DNA from: CAZKVJ01 sp964556225
Lineage (GTDB): Bacteria; Actinomycetota; Acidimicrobiia; Acidimicrobiales; Ilumatobacteraceae
NCBI GenBank assembly: GCA_964556225.1
Contig: CAZKVJ010000001.1
Span: forward strand, 255,774-319,773
Length of the DNA: 64,000 nucleotides
Direction: 5' to 3'
The position numbers were made by a program, and so were the translations under genes. The notes beneath the pieces were generated by a model that saw only the letters and a list, made by a program, of their open reading frames with translations, had not been told where the DNA came from and ran no database searches. Positions 19,053 to 27,658 of this stretch are shown piece after piece. Position 1 is the first letter of the stretch, and every line of letters starts with the position of its first letter.

Positions 19053-21064
19053 GACAGCTCCGCCGCGGTCGACACACAGCCATCTTCGGCCGGGGTGGTC
19101 CGAGCCCTCAGACGGGCGCGAGCCCTGGAACCTCCGCGCCGCAGGAGGCCGGCCACACCGTCAGGCGAGACGATGGCGGCGACGACGAGCGCCAGACCGC
19201 TGATCGCGAAGGCCAGATCCGATGAGCCACCGCTCGTGCCCCCACCCAGCCGGGTGAGGACGCCCCCGGTGTACAGCACGCCGGCGAGCAGCGCCCCGGT
19301 GAGGCTGGCGATGCCGCCGAGGTAGGTGAGCGCCAGCAGCGCCAGCGCACCGAAGACGGCGAACGACTCGGGAGCGAGCGATCCCCGGTATGCGAGGAGC
19401 ACCCCACCCATCCCCGCGAGCATCGACGACACGGCGAACGCCTCGAGCTTCATGAACGTCACGTTGATGCCGCAGCTGGCCGCCGCGCGCTCGTTCGTGC
19501 GCACGGCGAGCCAGCGCAGACCCGTCGGGCTGCGTCGAAGGTTCGCGACCGCCACGAACGACACCGCCAGGACGACGAGCACGAAGATCCCGAACGCAGC
19601 TCGGAAGTTCTCCGAGCCGGTGGCGGAGAAGCCGAGGTCGATCCCGAACAGCCGTGGTCGCTCGAGACCCTGCCGGTCGAGACCACCGAGCGCCTCGGAC
19701 TTGAACACGAGCTCCTCGATCGCGACGGCTGCGCCCACCGTCACCACGGCGAGCGTCATGCCGCGCACTCGTGCCGCTGGCAATCCGACGAGGACCCCGC
19801 ACATCGTGGTGAGCGCGACCGCCAGCAGCGGCGCCCATGGGAACGGGATCCCCACCTCCGACGTGAGCTTGGCGGTGACGAAGCCCGCCAGCCCGGCGAA
19901 GGCGAACTGCGCGAGCGAGATCTGACCGACGTAGCCGGTGAGCACCACGCTCGACAGGGCGATGAGCGCTGCGATCATCGACACGACGATCGCCAGCCGC
20001 CACTGGCTGTCGAGCGTCAGCAGGGCCACCGCCGTCAGGCACGACACGACCAGCGTGGACACGAGGACGTGGCGGGGCCGCGGCGAGAACGGGAGGCGGG
20101 ACTCGCGGATCTCGTGGCGTCCCGGCAGGGACGCACCCCGAACCGTCAGGGCCACGACGATGACCAAGAACGGCAGCGCGAGGTTCAGACCGCTGCGCGG
20201 GATCCACGTGGGGATCCACGCGGCACGCGTGCTGTAGTTGAGCAGCCCCGACTGGAGCATGCCGATGGCCAGTGCTGCGAACGCCGTGACGAAGAACGAC
20301 CGGAGCCCGCCGACGAGCACCGCCGCCAGCGCCGGTACCACCAGCAGGCTGGTGGAGAGCGGGTCGAGCTGCTTGGTCACCGACGCGATGAGGATCACCG
20401 AGACGCCGGCCAGGACGGCGGCGATCATCCAGTTGACGGCGGCCAGCCGGTCGGGTGAGTGACCGATGAGCAGCGCCCCCTTCTCGTTCTCGGCCGCCGC
20501 GCGAGTGGCGATCCCGAAGCGCGTGGCACGGAACACCACCGACAGGATCAGGGCGACCGTCAACGCCAGCGCGGCGAGGAGCAAGCGGTTCGTCGGCACG
20601 GCGACACCGGACACCATGAACGCCCCGCCGGGCAGGATCGAGCCGAGCGGGAGCTGCCCGGCGCTCTGCGGGAACCGCAGCTTCACCATCGCCACGAAGT
20701 AGAGGAGCAACCCGAGCGAGGCGACGACCCGGGCGAGCGCCGGCGCCGTCCGCAGCCACCGGAACACCAAGACGTAGATGAGCCATCCAAGCACCGCAGC
20801 GACGATCACGGCGGTGGTCAGAGCGGTGAAGACCGTGGGCGCTTCGACGATCGGCACCCGGTCCGGCAGGCCGAGGATCGGCAGGACCAGCTCGCCGGTG
20901 TGACGCAGCTCGAAGTAGGCGTACGCGATGTACATCCCCAGCGCGGCGTGCGCGAAGTTGATGACACCGGACGCCCGGTGCGTCAGCACGAGCCCGAGGG
21001 CCAGCAGTGCGATCACACTGCCGGCGCCCAGTCCCGTGAGCAGGTAGCCGCCGTAGTCGAGGAT
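19049..21064 (-). CDS. livHM: Fused branched-chain-type ABC permease LivH-LivM
   Basis: About 672 residues. The N-terminal half is a LivH-type permease (YLLTGLGAGSVIALLALG, ASGVINFAHAALGMYIAYAY, LPLGSILPGG). The C-terminal half, from about residue 335, is LivM-type (LIALSSVVLTGYVGQISLAQ, GLPAARVRGMTLAVVTVGAA, LAYRGSLAPESFAVFG). Normally these are two proteins. No ATG, GTG or TTG is available at the right place: the AAGGAGGA at 21072-21079 is ideally spaced for an ATC codon at 21064 (or CTC at 21067), and the frame upstream merely overlaps the binding-protein gene. Translation therefore probably starts at a non-canonical codon, or a base is wrong in the sequence. Confidence 0.8.
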   Translation of the reverse strand: MLDYGGYLLTGLGAGSVIALLALGLVLTHRASGVINFAHAALGMYIAYAYFELRHTGELVLPILGLPDRVPIVEAPTVFTALTTAVIVAAVLGWLIYVLVFRWLRTAPALARVVASLGLLLYFVAMVKLRFPQSAGQLPLGSILPGGAFMVSGVAVPTNRLLLAALALTVALILSVVFRATRFGIATRAAAENEKGALLIGHSPDRLAAVNWMIAAVLAGVSVILIASVTKQLDPLSTSLLVVPALAAVLVGGLRSFFVTAFAALAIGMLQSGLLNYSTRAAWIPTWIPRSGLNLALPFLVIVVALTVRGASLPGRHEIRESRLPFSPRPRHVLVSTLVVSCLTAVALLTLDSQWRLAIVVSMIAALIALSSVVLTGYVGQISLAQFAFAGLAGFVTAKLTSEVGIPFPWAPLLAVALTTMCGVLVGLPAARVRGMTLAVVTVGAAVAIEELVFKSEALGGLDRQGLERPRLFGIDLGFSATGSENFRAAFGIFVLVVLAVSFVAVANLRRSPTGLRWLAVRTNERAAASCGINVTFMKLEAFAVSSMLAGMGGVLLAYRGSLAPESFAVFGALALLALTYLGGIASLTGALLAGVLYTGGVLTRLGGGTSGGSSDLAFAISGLALVVAAIVSPDGVAGLLRRGGSRARARLRARTTPAEDGCVSTAAELS

Positions 21065-21105
21065 GAGTCGTCCTCCTTGTGTCGCTGGCCGGCCCGACCG
21101 GCGGG

Positions 21106-22497
21106 CTATTGGGGGACGACGGCGATCTCGCCGACGTCGATCCAGTCGGAGATCTGCTCGATGGCACCGTTGTGCATCTGGGCGAGGATCTGCTGGGGCG
21201 AGCAGATCGCGCGGAGCTCGCCGGCCATCTGCTGGCCATCGCACGTGTAGGAGTGCCCGAGGAAGCCCGGATGATCGACCGCGTTCCGGAACTGCTCGAT
21301 GATCGTCTCCGGCGACACCGCGTCACCACCGATCGCTCGCATCTCGGCCCACAGGTTCATCAGCGCACGGAACTCGACGAGCGCAGCGCTGCCGGCGTCA
21401 AGGCCCTCGGCGCCGTACTTCTCGACCACGTCGGTCCACATCGCCGTGTCGGGCGGATCACCGCCGACCGGGTTCTCGAGCCCGTAGATGTAGCCCTCCA
21501 CGTTCTCGGCACCGGCCTGCTCGATCATCGATGGCAGCAGGCAACCGGCCGACCAGTACGTCTGCGCAGTGATGCCGATGTCGCGGACCGCCTGGTACGC
21601 CGCACCGCACCCGGCATCGGCCACGAGCACGAGGATCGCATCGGGATCGCTCTCGTTCGCCACCGTCAGCGGTGTGAGCACGTCCTCGACGATGATGGGC
21701 ATGGGCACCATGTTGATGTTCTCAGGGGCGAGGCCCTGGCCGATCAGCGCCTGGCGGGCCCACTGCGCGCCATCGGCGACCGACCCGAACTCGCCGTAGA
21801 TGATCGAGACCCGCTCGGCCTGCAGCATGTCGACCATGTGGGACACGAGTCCGAGGTTCTGGCCCCAGGAGCCGCCGCTGAACTGGAACGAGATCGGGCT
21901 CTTCGCTGCGGCGAAGCTGACCGGGATCCCGCCGACGAAGGGGATCCCGTTCTCCTCGAGCACGTTGACCGCGTCGTCGAACAGGTCGATGCCCCCGATC
22001 ACCGCCACCACGCCTTCTTCGACCATCTGCTGACCGCACGCCTGCGAGCCGGTCGCGGAGAACTCCACGTCGCAGGTGATCAGCTCGATCGGCCGGCCGT
22101 CGACACCGCCGAGCTCGGTGTTCACGAACTCGACGCCGGCCTCCACGCCGAGCGTCAGCTCGGGGAAGGACGCCGCCGGACCGGTGTCGTTGTTGATCAT
22201 GCCGATCTTGATCGGCGCGCCGTCGGCCGCGGTCGCCGCCTCGGGGAACAGCCCGGCGAACGTCGTGCCGGCTCGGACGCACTCGAGCACCGTCTCGGCT
22301 TCACACTCGCTGTCGAAGTCACCCGCCGACCCGGACGTCGTCTCCGACCCGGCGTTCGCGCTCGACTCCGTGGCCGGCCGCGTCGACGGTGCCGCCGTCG
22401 CCAGCGTGGCCTCCCCCTCGTCGGCGGACCGCTGCTCGCTGCACGCCACGAGCAGTACGGCGGCTGCAGCCAGGGCCACGATGCGGTGTCGGTTCAT
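21106..22497 (-). CDS. Branched-chain-type ABC transporter substrate-binding lipoprotein
   Basis: 463 residues. The signal peptide has a lipobox (LVAC, Cys19), then a Ser/Thr/Ala-rich linker to about residue 70 and a periplasmic-binding-protein type-1 domain (PIKIGMINNDTGPAASFPEL, VAVIGGIDLFDD, ADAGCGAAYQAV). It captures the substrate for LivHM/G/F. The family covers amino acids, amides, aromatic acids and steroid- or terpenoid-derived acids, so substrate must come from context. It is the first gene of the leftward transporter operon; the operator at 22547-22559 lies 50 bp before its ATG. Confidence 0.85.
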   Translation of the reverse strand: MNRHRIVALAAAAVLLVACSEQRSADEGEATLATAAPSTRPATESSANAGSETTSGSAGDFDSECEAETVLECVRAGTTFAGLFPEAATAADGAPIKIGMINNDTGPAASFPELTLGVEAGVEFVNTELGGVDGRPIELITCDVEFSATGSQACGQQMVEEGVVAVIGGIDLFDDAVNVLEENGIPFVGGIPVSFAAAKSPISFQFSGGSWGQNLGLVSHMVDMLQAERVSIIYGEFGSVADGAQWARQALIGQGLAPENINMVPMPIIVEDVLTPLTVANESDPDAILVLVADAGCGAAYQAVRDIGITAQTYWSAGCLLPSMIEQAGAENVEGYIYGLENPVGGDPPDTAMWTDVVEKYGAEGLDAGSAALVEFRALMNLWAEMRAIGGDAVSPETIIEQFRNAVDHPGFLGHSYTCDGQQMAGELRAICSPQQILAQMHNGAIEQISDWIDVGEIAVVPQ

Positions 22498-22546
22498 CGG
22501 TCCTGCCTCTCGGCGTCTGAGGGCTCGCACACCAGTGGATCATAGG

Positions 22547-22559
22547 TTAGTGCCACTAG
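22547..22559 (-). promoter_or_regulatory. Operator copy 1 (TTAGT-GCC-ACTAG), transporter promoter
   Basis: 13-bp inverted repeat with one mismatch to the island consensus TTAGY-N3-ACTAA. Read towards the transporter operon it continues ACTAACCTAT, the same extension as the copy at 55854 read rightwards, so it overlaps a likely -10 region. It is about 50 bp before the ATG at 22497. Confidence 0.65.
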
Positions 22560-22656
22560 GTAGTTCAGTGCGTGTCGGACCCCGGCGGCGAGCGGGGGCA
22601 CGAGCCGACGCCGTCCGCTGCGCGCGACCCGGTTGCGGATGACGTGCACCGCTGAG

Positions 22657-22669
22657 TTAGGGTGAGTAA
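22657..22669 (+). promoter_or_regulatory. Operator copy 2, near match (TTAGG-GTG-AGTAA)
   Basis: Near match to the consensus, with symmetric changes at the innermost positions of both arms. It is followed by GTTAG, so the right end reads TAAGTTAG as at 34005. It lies 86 bp upstream of the ATG at 22755, in the 257-bp divergent region, and would serve the rightward CrtI-like operon. Confidence 0.55.
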
Positions 22670-22754
22670 GTTAGCGGTGCTCGGCCGGCCGAGATGCGCC
22701 GGGATCCCCCCTCCGGCGCACCGGTCGGCGGCCGACGAAGGGCAGGCGAACAGC

Positions 22755-23117
22755 ATGGATCTCTGGTCCAAGGGGTTGGGGAGGCGGGTGCTGAGCCTGT
22801 CGCTCGACGAACGGGACGCGCTCGAGACCAGAGGTTCCGACTTCGTGATCTCGGGCGTGATGCACGCGCCGACGTTCTGGGACTACGAGGTCACGCTCGA
22901 CCGCCAGGACGTCGTCGACTTCCTCGATCTGCTCCAACGGCCCGACGTGGTCCGGTTCGTCGCCGTCGACGAGCAGCGCACCCCCATCCTGCGCACCGCA
23001 ATCTCCAGCGCGGCCGTGTTCGCCGTTCGGACGCTCGGCCTGCTCGTTCGCCGCCCACGGCCGGCGACAGACGCGATCCCCACCGACAACGAGAGGGCTT
23101 CACATGGCCGGACCTGA
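22755..23117 (+). CDS. Small membrane-anchored protein of the 'WSKGLG' type (copy 1)
   Basis: 120 residues. The N-terminus MDLWSKGLGRRVLSLSL matches MQFWSKGLGNRTVSLRL of the gene at 26451, and both continue with a WDYxxxL block (FWDYEVTLDRQDVVDFLDLL) and a P-x-V-x-(F/Y) pattern. A single hydrophobic segment near residues 77-97 (AISSAAVFAVRTLGLLV) followed by arginines suggests a C-terminal membrane anchor with the conserved domain in the cytoplasm. I do not recognise the family. It overlaps the next gene, a CrtI-like oxidoreductase, by 14 bp, and the second copy follows the second CrtI-like gene, so a partner role such as anchoring or substrate delivery is plausible. Confidence 0.75.
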   Translation: MDLWSKGLGRRVLSLSLDERDALETRGSDFVISGVMHAPTFWDYEVTLDRQDVVDFLDLLQRPDVVRFVAVDEQRTPILRTAISSAAVFAVRTLGLLVRRPRPATDAIPTDNERASHGRT

Positions 23118-24813
23118 TCGCGAGTACGACGTCATCGTGGTGGGCGGGGGCATCAACGGCCTCACCGCCGCCATCTACCTGCAACGCTCTGGGTTGAAGG
23201 TGGCCTGCTTCGAGCGCAAGCTCGAAGCAGGCGCCGGCGCGTGCACCGAGGAGCTCATGCACCCCGGGGTCAAGGTCAACCTGTGCGCCTGCAACATGGT
23301 CACGCTCTGGTCCCCGGCGTACGGCGACCTCGAGCTCGAGCGGTTCGGGCTCGAGATGCTCACGTCCAGCGGCTGGGGGATGTTCCACCCGTTCCGCGAC
23401 CGGTCGGCGGTGATGTTCCACTCCTTCGACGCGCGAGAGACCTATGCGCAGTGGATGACCATCAACGAGCACGATGCCGAGGTCTTCAAGGCCGTGTTCA
23501 ACGTGCTCGGTCCGATCATGGAGAACTCGCTGCACGACTCCCAGTTCACGGCCCCGACCCAGGGCCCCGAGGACGTCGTGGCTCCCGGCGGGATCGCCTC
23601 CCTGCTGCGCATGCTGGTCCCCGAGATCCCGGAGAACGCCCACGAGCTCACGGGGATCGACATGGCCGAGGCCGTGTACCACGACGAGCGCATCCGCGCT
23701 GCGGTGCTGGCGAACAGCATCATGTCGGGCTCCCACCCCTGGGAACGGGGGATGAGCGCGCTCATGCCGATCATCTTCCCGGTGCTGCAGTGCACGCAGA
23801 GCGTCACGTGGACCTGCCGCGGCGGCAGCCACGCGCTGGTCCACGCCCTGTGCTCGGCGTTCGCCGCCGCCGGTGGCCGTCTCTTCACCGGCTGCCCCGT
23901 CGACACCTTCATCATGGACGGCGACGAGGTCCAGGGCATCGTGCTGTCCCCCCATGCCGCGTACCCCGAGGCAGAGGTGCGCGCGCGCCGAGCGGTGATC
24001 TCCAACCTCTCGTGTCATCCCACGTTCCTCGGCCTCATCGGCGAGGACCGGCTTCCCGATTGGGTCAGCGAGGGTGTCCACGCGTACAAGAACGACGAGA
24101 CCGTGCTGTTCACGAACTACTGGGTGCTCGACCGCCCGCCGCGCTGGGAGGGATACCCCGAGGGCATCGACACCGCCTACGGCTTCAACTTCGGGGTCGA
24201 CACCGTCGACGATGTCCGCCGCCTGCAGCACTGCCTCGAGAACGACCTCCTGCCCGACCCGCCCATCGTCGCCGGGCTGTCCGTGCAGGGCTTCGCCCTC
24301 GCCGACCCGACGCAGGCGCCGCCCGGCCAGTACACCATGATGAGCTGGGCGAACGTGCCCTACACCCTGGCCGAGCACGACGGCGAGTCGTGGGACACGA
24401 TCCGCGAGGGCTACGGCGACAAGGTCGACGCGCTGCTGCGCGAGTACAACCCCGGCCTGATGGACTCCGTCGTCGCCCGGTATTGCAACTCGCCACTCGA
24501 CTACTACCGCAAGAACCCCAGCCAGGTCATGGGCAGCACCACCAGCGGGGCCGTCGGCCTCCGGTGGTTCGGCACGGCGCGGCCCTTCCCCGGCTGCGGT
24601 GCCCCCCGAACCCCGTTCGGCAAGCTCTACCTCTCGAACTCGATCTGGCCGTTCGGCACCACGACGCTCGGCGCCGGCTACGTGGCCGCGTCGGTGGTGG
24701 CCGAGGACCTCGGCGTGCGCGAAGGGCAGACCTGGTGGCGGCACCGAGCGATGGAGGCGGGCCGCCGGACGCTGGCGGAGCGCGGCATCCCGACCGGCTT
24801 TTCGATCCCCTAG
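23104..24813 (+). CDS. CrtI-like (phytoene desaturase superfamily) FAD-dependent oxidoreductase, copy 1
   Basis: 569 residues. The N-terminal FAD-binding beta-alpha-beta reads YDVIVVGGGINGLTAAIYLQ. A polypeptide insertion rich in aromatic residues (SSGWGMFHPFRDRSAVMFHS) covers the substrate domain, and the C-terminal FAD block has LYLSNSIWPFGTTTLGAGYV. The fold is that of carotenoid desaturases, isomerases and retinol saturases, which oxidise or rearrange long hydrophobic isoprenoids at the membrane. A good ribosome site (GAGAGGG) precedes the ATG. It sits between the two small membrane proteins and shares the operon with a second CrtI-like gene. Exact substrate unknown. Confidence 0.8.
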   Translation: MAGPDREYDVIVVGGGINGLTAAIYLQRSGLKVACFERKLEAGAGACTEELMHPGVKVNLCACNMVTLWSPAYGDLELERFGLEMLTSSGWGMFHPFRDRSAVMFHSFDARETYAQWMTINEHDAEVFKAVFNVLGPIMENSLHDSQFTAPTQGPEDVVAPGGIASLLRMLVPEIPENAHELTGIDMAEAVYHDERIRAAVLANSIMSGSHPWERGMSALMPIIFPVLQCTQSVTWTCRGGSHALVHALCSAFAAAGGRLFTGCPVDTFIMDGDEVQGIVLSPHAAYPEAEVRARRAVISNLSCHPTFLGLIGEDRLPDWVSEGVHAYKNDETVLFTNYWVLDRPPRWEGYPEGIDTAYGFNFGVDTVDDVRRLQHCLENDLLPDPPIVAGLSVQGFALADPTQAPPGQYTMMSWANVPYTLAEHDGESWDTIREGYGDKVDALLREYNPGLMDSVVARYCNSPLDYYRKNPSQVMGSTTSGAVGLRWFGTARPFPGCGAPRTPFGKLYLSNSIWPFGTTTLGAGYVAASVVAEDLGVREGQTWWRHRAMEAGRRTLAERGIPTGFSIP

Positions 24814-24822
24814 GCAGGAACC

Positions 24823-26451
24823 ATGGCGAACCTCGACCGCGAGTACGACGTCATCATCATCGGTGGCGGGCCCAACGGGCTCGTGGCCGCGTGCTATCTC
24901 GGCCGCGCCGGGGCGAAGGTCCTCGTGCTCGAGCGCCACCACGAGCTCGGTGGCGGTCTCATCACCGAGGAGTGGTCGGGCTTCCGGTTCAACACGCACG
25001 CCAAGCTCATGATGATGATGGATCGGGCACCTGCGTACACCGACCTCGAGCTCGAGAGCTGGGGCTGCAGCTACCGGTATCCGGATGCACCGGCGGCCAT
25101 TCTCACCCGAGACGGCCGGGCGCTGACGCTCTACCCCGACATCCAGCGCACCGCGGCGTCGATCGCCAGGTTCTCCCCCGCCGACGCCGACCGCTACGTC
25201 GACGTCATGGAGGAGTGGTACGCCGTGGTGGAGCAGGCTCTCATCCCGGCCACGTTCACGCTGCCGCTGCCCATGCTCGACATGGTCGTGTCGTATCAGC
25301 AGAGCGAGGTCGGCGAGATCGTCAACGAGATGGCCGAGGAGACCTTCCTCGAGACGCTCGACAACACCGGGTTCGAGAGCGAGCTGCTGCGCACCGCGAT
25401 GCTCTACCTGGGGACCATGTACGGCATGGACCCTGACGGCGGCCTCGGGTTCTTGCTGCCGCTCTTCTACCACCGGTTGCTGCACGCCAGCATCATCGCC
25501 AACGGCTCCCACCAGCTGGCCGGCTCGCTGGCCCGCTTCGCCAACCGCAACGGCGTGACCTTCGAGCGAGCGGCTCCGGTGGCCCGCATCCTGTGCGAAG
25601 GGACGCGAGCGGTCGGTGTGCGCCTGGAGAGCGGCCAGGAGATCCTCGCCAAGAAGGTCGTCACCACCACCGACCCCCAGACCACGTTCCTCGAGATGGT
25701 GGGCGAGGACGTGTGCAACCGGGCGTCGGGCTCCCTGGTCGATCAGACCAAGGCGTGGGAGTGGGAGTCGACCAGCCTCCTCTCCGTGCACTACGCGCTC
25801 GACCGCCGGCCGGTGCACACCGCCGCCGCCTTCGACCCGGTGTCGGATCGTGCGCTGGTCAAGATCATGGGCGTGGAGACCGTCGACGAGCTCCTCGAGC
25901 ACATCGACACGGTGCGCAGCGGCGGCGTCGGCCTCGCCGGGGCCGGCATGACGCTGACCGATCTCGACCCCATGCAGGCACCGATCGACCTCGAGCCCAG
26001 CTCCGCGGTCGGGTGCTTCGAGACCCTCGCCCCCTACCAGCACGCCGATGGGGCCTGGGACGATCTCGCCGCCGGCTACAGCCGTCGCTTTCTCGGCCTC
26101 TGGGCCGAGTACGCCCCGAACCTGGCCGATGCCACGGTGATCCGCGACTACGTCAACCACCCGGCGTACATCGAGGCCAAGCTGCCGAACATGAAGCGGG
26201 GCTCGATCAAGCACGGCGCCTACGTCACGACGCAGATGCTGTCGAACCGGCCGAACATCGACTGCTCGAGCCACCGGACACCGATCGAGAACCTCTACGT
26301 CGCCGGAGCGAGCGTGTGGCCGGGCGGAATGGTGCTGCTGGCCGGCGGCTACAACGCGGCGGGCGTCGTCGCCGACGACCTCGGACTCGACCGCTGGTGG
26401 ACCGAGCCCGACTTCGTCGTCGAGGCACGGGCGAAGGGGCTGGTCGGCTGA
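24823..26451 (+). CDS. CrtI-like FAD-dependent oxidoreductase, copy 2
   Basis: 542 residues. FAD motif YDVIIIGGGPNGLVAACYLG at the N-terminus and LYVAGASVWPGGMVLLAGGY at the C-terminus, with tryptophans beyond (DRWW). It is a clear relative of the preceding gene but strongly diverged, so the two probably act on different bonds or form a hetero-complex. It begins 10 bp after the previous stop and its TGA overlaps the ATG of the second WSKGLG protein, implying tight coupling. Confidence 0.8.
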   Translation: MANLDREYDVIIIGGGPNGLVAACYLGRAGAKVLVLERHHELGGGLITEEWSGFRFNTHAKLMMMMDRAPAYTDLELESWGCSYRYPDAPAAILTRDGRALTLYPDIQRTAASIARFSPADADRYVDVMEEWYAVVEQALIPATFTLPLPMLDMVVSYQQSEVGEIVNEMAEETFLETLDNTGFESELLRTAMLYLGTMYGMDPDGGLGFLLPLFYHRLLHASIIANGSHQLAGSLARFANRNGVTFERAAPVARILCEGTRAVGVRLESGQEILAKKVVTTTDPQTTFLEMVGEDVCNRASGSLVDQTKAWEWESTSLLSVHYALDRRPVHTAAAFDPVSDRALVKIMGVETVDELLEHIDTVRSGGVGLAGAGMTLTDLDPMQAPIDLEPSSAVGCFETLAPYQHADGAWDDLAAGYSRRFLGLWAEYAPNLADATVIRDYVNHPAYIEAKLPNMKRGSIKHGAYVTTQMLSNRPNIDCSSHRTPIENLYVAGASVWPGGMVLLAGGYNAAGVVADDLGLDRWWTEPDFVVEARAKGLVG

Positions 26452-26960
26452 TGCAGTTCTGGTCGAAGGGTCTGGGCAACCGCACCGTCAGCCTGCGGCT
26501 GTCGCGCGGCGAGGCGATCAAGAGCGGCGACCGGCTCTACGTGCGGGGCCGCACCGAGGAACCCGTGGTCTGGGACTACATCATGCCGTTGCGGGGAGCC
26601 GATTTCACCGAGTTCCTCGCCCTCCTCCGCGAGCCCCGCATCGTCGAGTACCTCTACCGCTCGCCCCACCGGTGGCGGCTGTACGCCACGCTCCTCGCCG
26701 GAGGGGTCCGCTTCCTCTGGTTGCTCGGTCTCTTCATGCTCGTTGGCCGGCGGCGTCCCGCCCCGGACGAGCCCACGATCGAGGTCCCGCCGCCGACCAA
26801 GCGCCGTCAGCGCGACGGCCGGTCCACCGCCGACGGGCTGGCGCGGCTCACCGCCCGAAGCGCGCTGCGGCGCAACACGACGCACGACGACGACGGTGGC
26901 GACCATGACGCGGATGACCTTGCCGACCCCCTCGGGGCGATGGAGGTCACGGAACGTTGA
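26451..26960 (+). CDS. Small membrane-anchored protein of the 'WSKGLG' type (copy 2)
   Basis: 169 residues and a paralogue of the protein at 22755: MQFWSKGLGNRTVSLRL, then a WDYIMPLRGADFTEFLALL block equivalent to copy 1. A transmembrane segment at about residues 80-98 (AGGVRFLWLLGLFMLVG) is followed by a long basic then acidic tail (KRRQRDGR, HDDDGGDHDADD) absent from copy 1. The ATG overlaps the stop of the second CrtI-like gene. Function unknown; the duplicated pairing with CrtI-like enzymes is the main clue. Confidence 0.75.
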   Translation: MQFWSKGLGNRTVSLRLSRGEAIKSGDRLYVRGRTEEPVVWDYIMPLRGADFTEFLALLREPRIVEYLYRSPHRWRLYATLLAGGVRFLWLLGLFMLVGRRRPAPDEPTIEVPPPTKRRQRDGRSTADGLARLTARSALRRNTTHDDDGGDHDADDLADPLGAMEVTER

Positions 26961-27658
26961 GCCTGTGGGACGAGGCGCGCCGGCACTACGGCGCCCGGGC
27001 CTGGTGGGGTGCGTTCGTGATGCACTCGGAGATGCGCCACCTGGGAGGGCTCGTCGAGCAGACCTACCTGCCCATCCTGCGCCTCGTGGCGGACGACGCG
27101 GTGGCGATCCATCGGGAGTGGGAGGCGGTGAAGGCGGCCCGTCGTCCCATCCGCCGGCTCGACTCACCACACACCCGCTGGAAGACGACCTACGCCAACT
27201 TCGTCCGAGAGCTCGACTGGGCCTACCGCGAGCTGCATGCCCGCCTGCCCGAGCCTGACTTCGAGGCGCTGGTCGTGACCACGATGTGCGAGCGCGTCGA
27301 CGCCTGGATCGGCGGGGCGAAGCGCCGGCTCGCCCAGCGCGGCGCCAACCGCCCGGGGCCGGTGGGGATGGGACGTCCGGGCGCCAGGATGATGGCGCTC
27401 ACCTCGCCGATCGTCGGCGAGGTCGAGATCCGTGGCGTCGAGGATGGCGCGCTGGTCGTGCACATCCCCGAGTGCGCGATGCACAAGGTCGTCAGCGACA
27501 CCGAGCCCCAGACCTTCGCGTGCCTCTACGGCTGCAAGGCGGCGTTCGAGGCCTACCTCGGCCCCGACGACCCCGTCACGATCCGGTTCGAGCCCAACCT
27601 CCCGGCGTTCGACTGCGTCATGCGCGTCAGCGTCGGGGCCACGACAGGAACATCATGA
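26957..27658 (+). CDS. Uncharacterised cysteine-containing protein (copy 1 of a paralogous pair)
   Basis: 233 residues, starting at TTG 26957 with GGAGG upstream and a TTGA overlap with the previous stop. Shared with the protein at 52831 are DSPHTRWKTTYANFVRELDW (copy 2: DSPRERWRKRYGNFVREVEW), a VxVxxxxCAxH motif (HIPECAMH), a later C-x3-C-K (CLYGCKAAFE), and a closing LPAFDCVMRVSV. The spaced cysteines and the terminal C-x-(M/I)-R pattern recall the ATC-hydrolase-like/4-vinyl-reductase type of small-molecule or metal-binding domain, but I cannot assign it firmly. It is coupled to the monooxygenase that follows. Confidence 0.65.
   Translation: MSLWDEARRHYGARAWWGAFVMHSEMRHLGGLVEQTYLPILRLVADDAVAIHREWEAVKAARRPIRRLDSPHTRWKTTYANFVRELDWAYRELHARLPEPDFEALVVTTMCERVDAWIGGAKRRLAQRGANRPGPVGMGRPGARMMALTSPIVGEVEIRGVEDGALVVHIPECAMHKVVSDTEPQTFACLYGCKAAFEAYLGPDDPVTIRFEPNLPAFDCVMRVSVGATTGTS

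Noticed and set aside
22501..22754. Riboswitch or small RNA in the divergent region
   Set aside because: Only the two operator-like repeats stand out; I saw no conserved RNA structure or terminator before either gene.
22891..26274. Very long minus-strand ORF opposite the CrtI-like genes
   Set aside because: A His/Arg/Gly-rich product with no domain, mirroring the codon pattern of the sense genes; a frame shadow.
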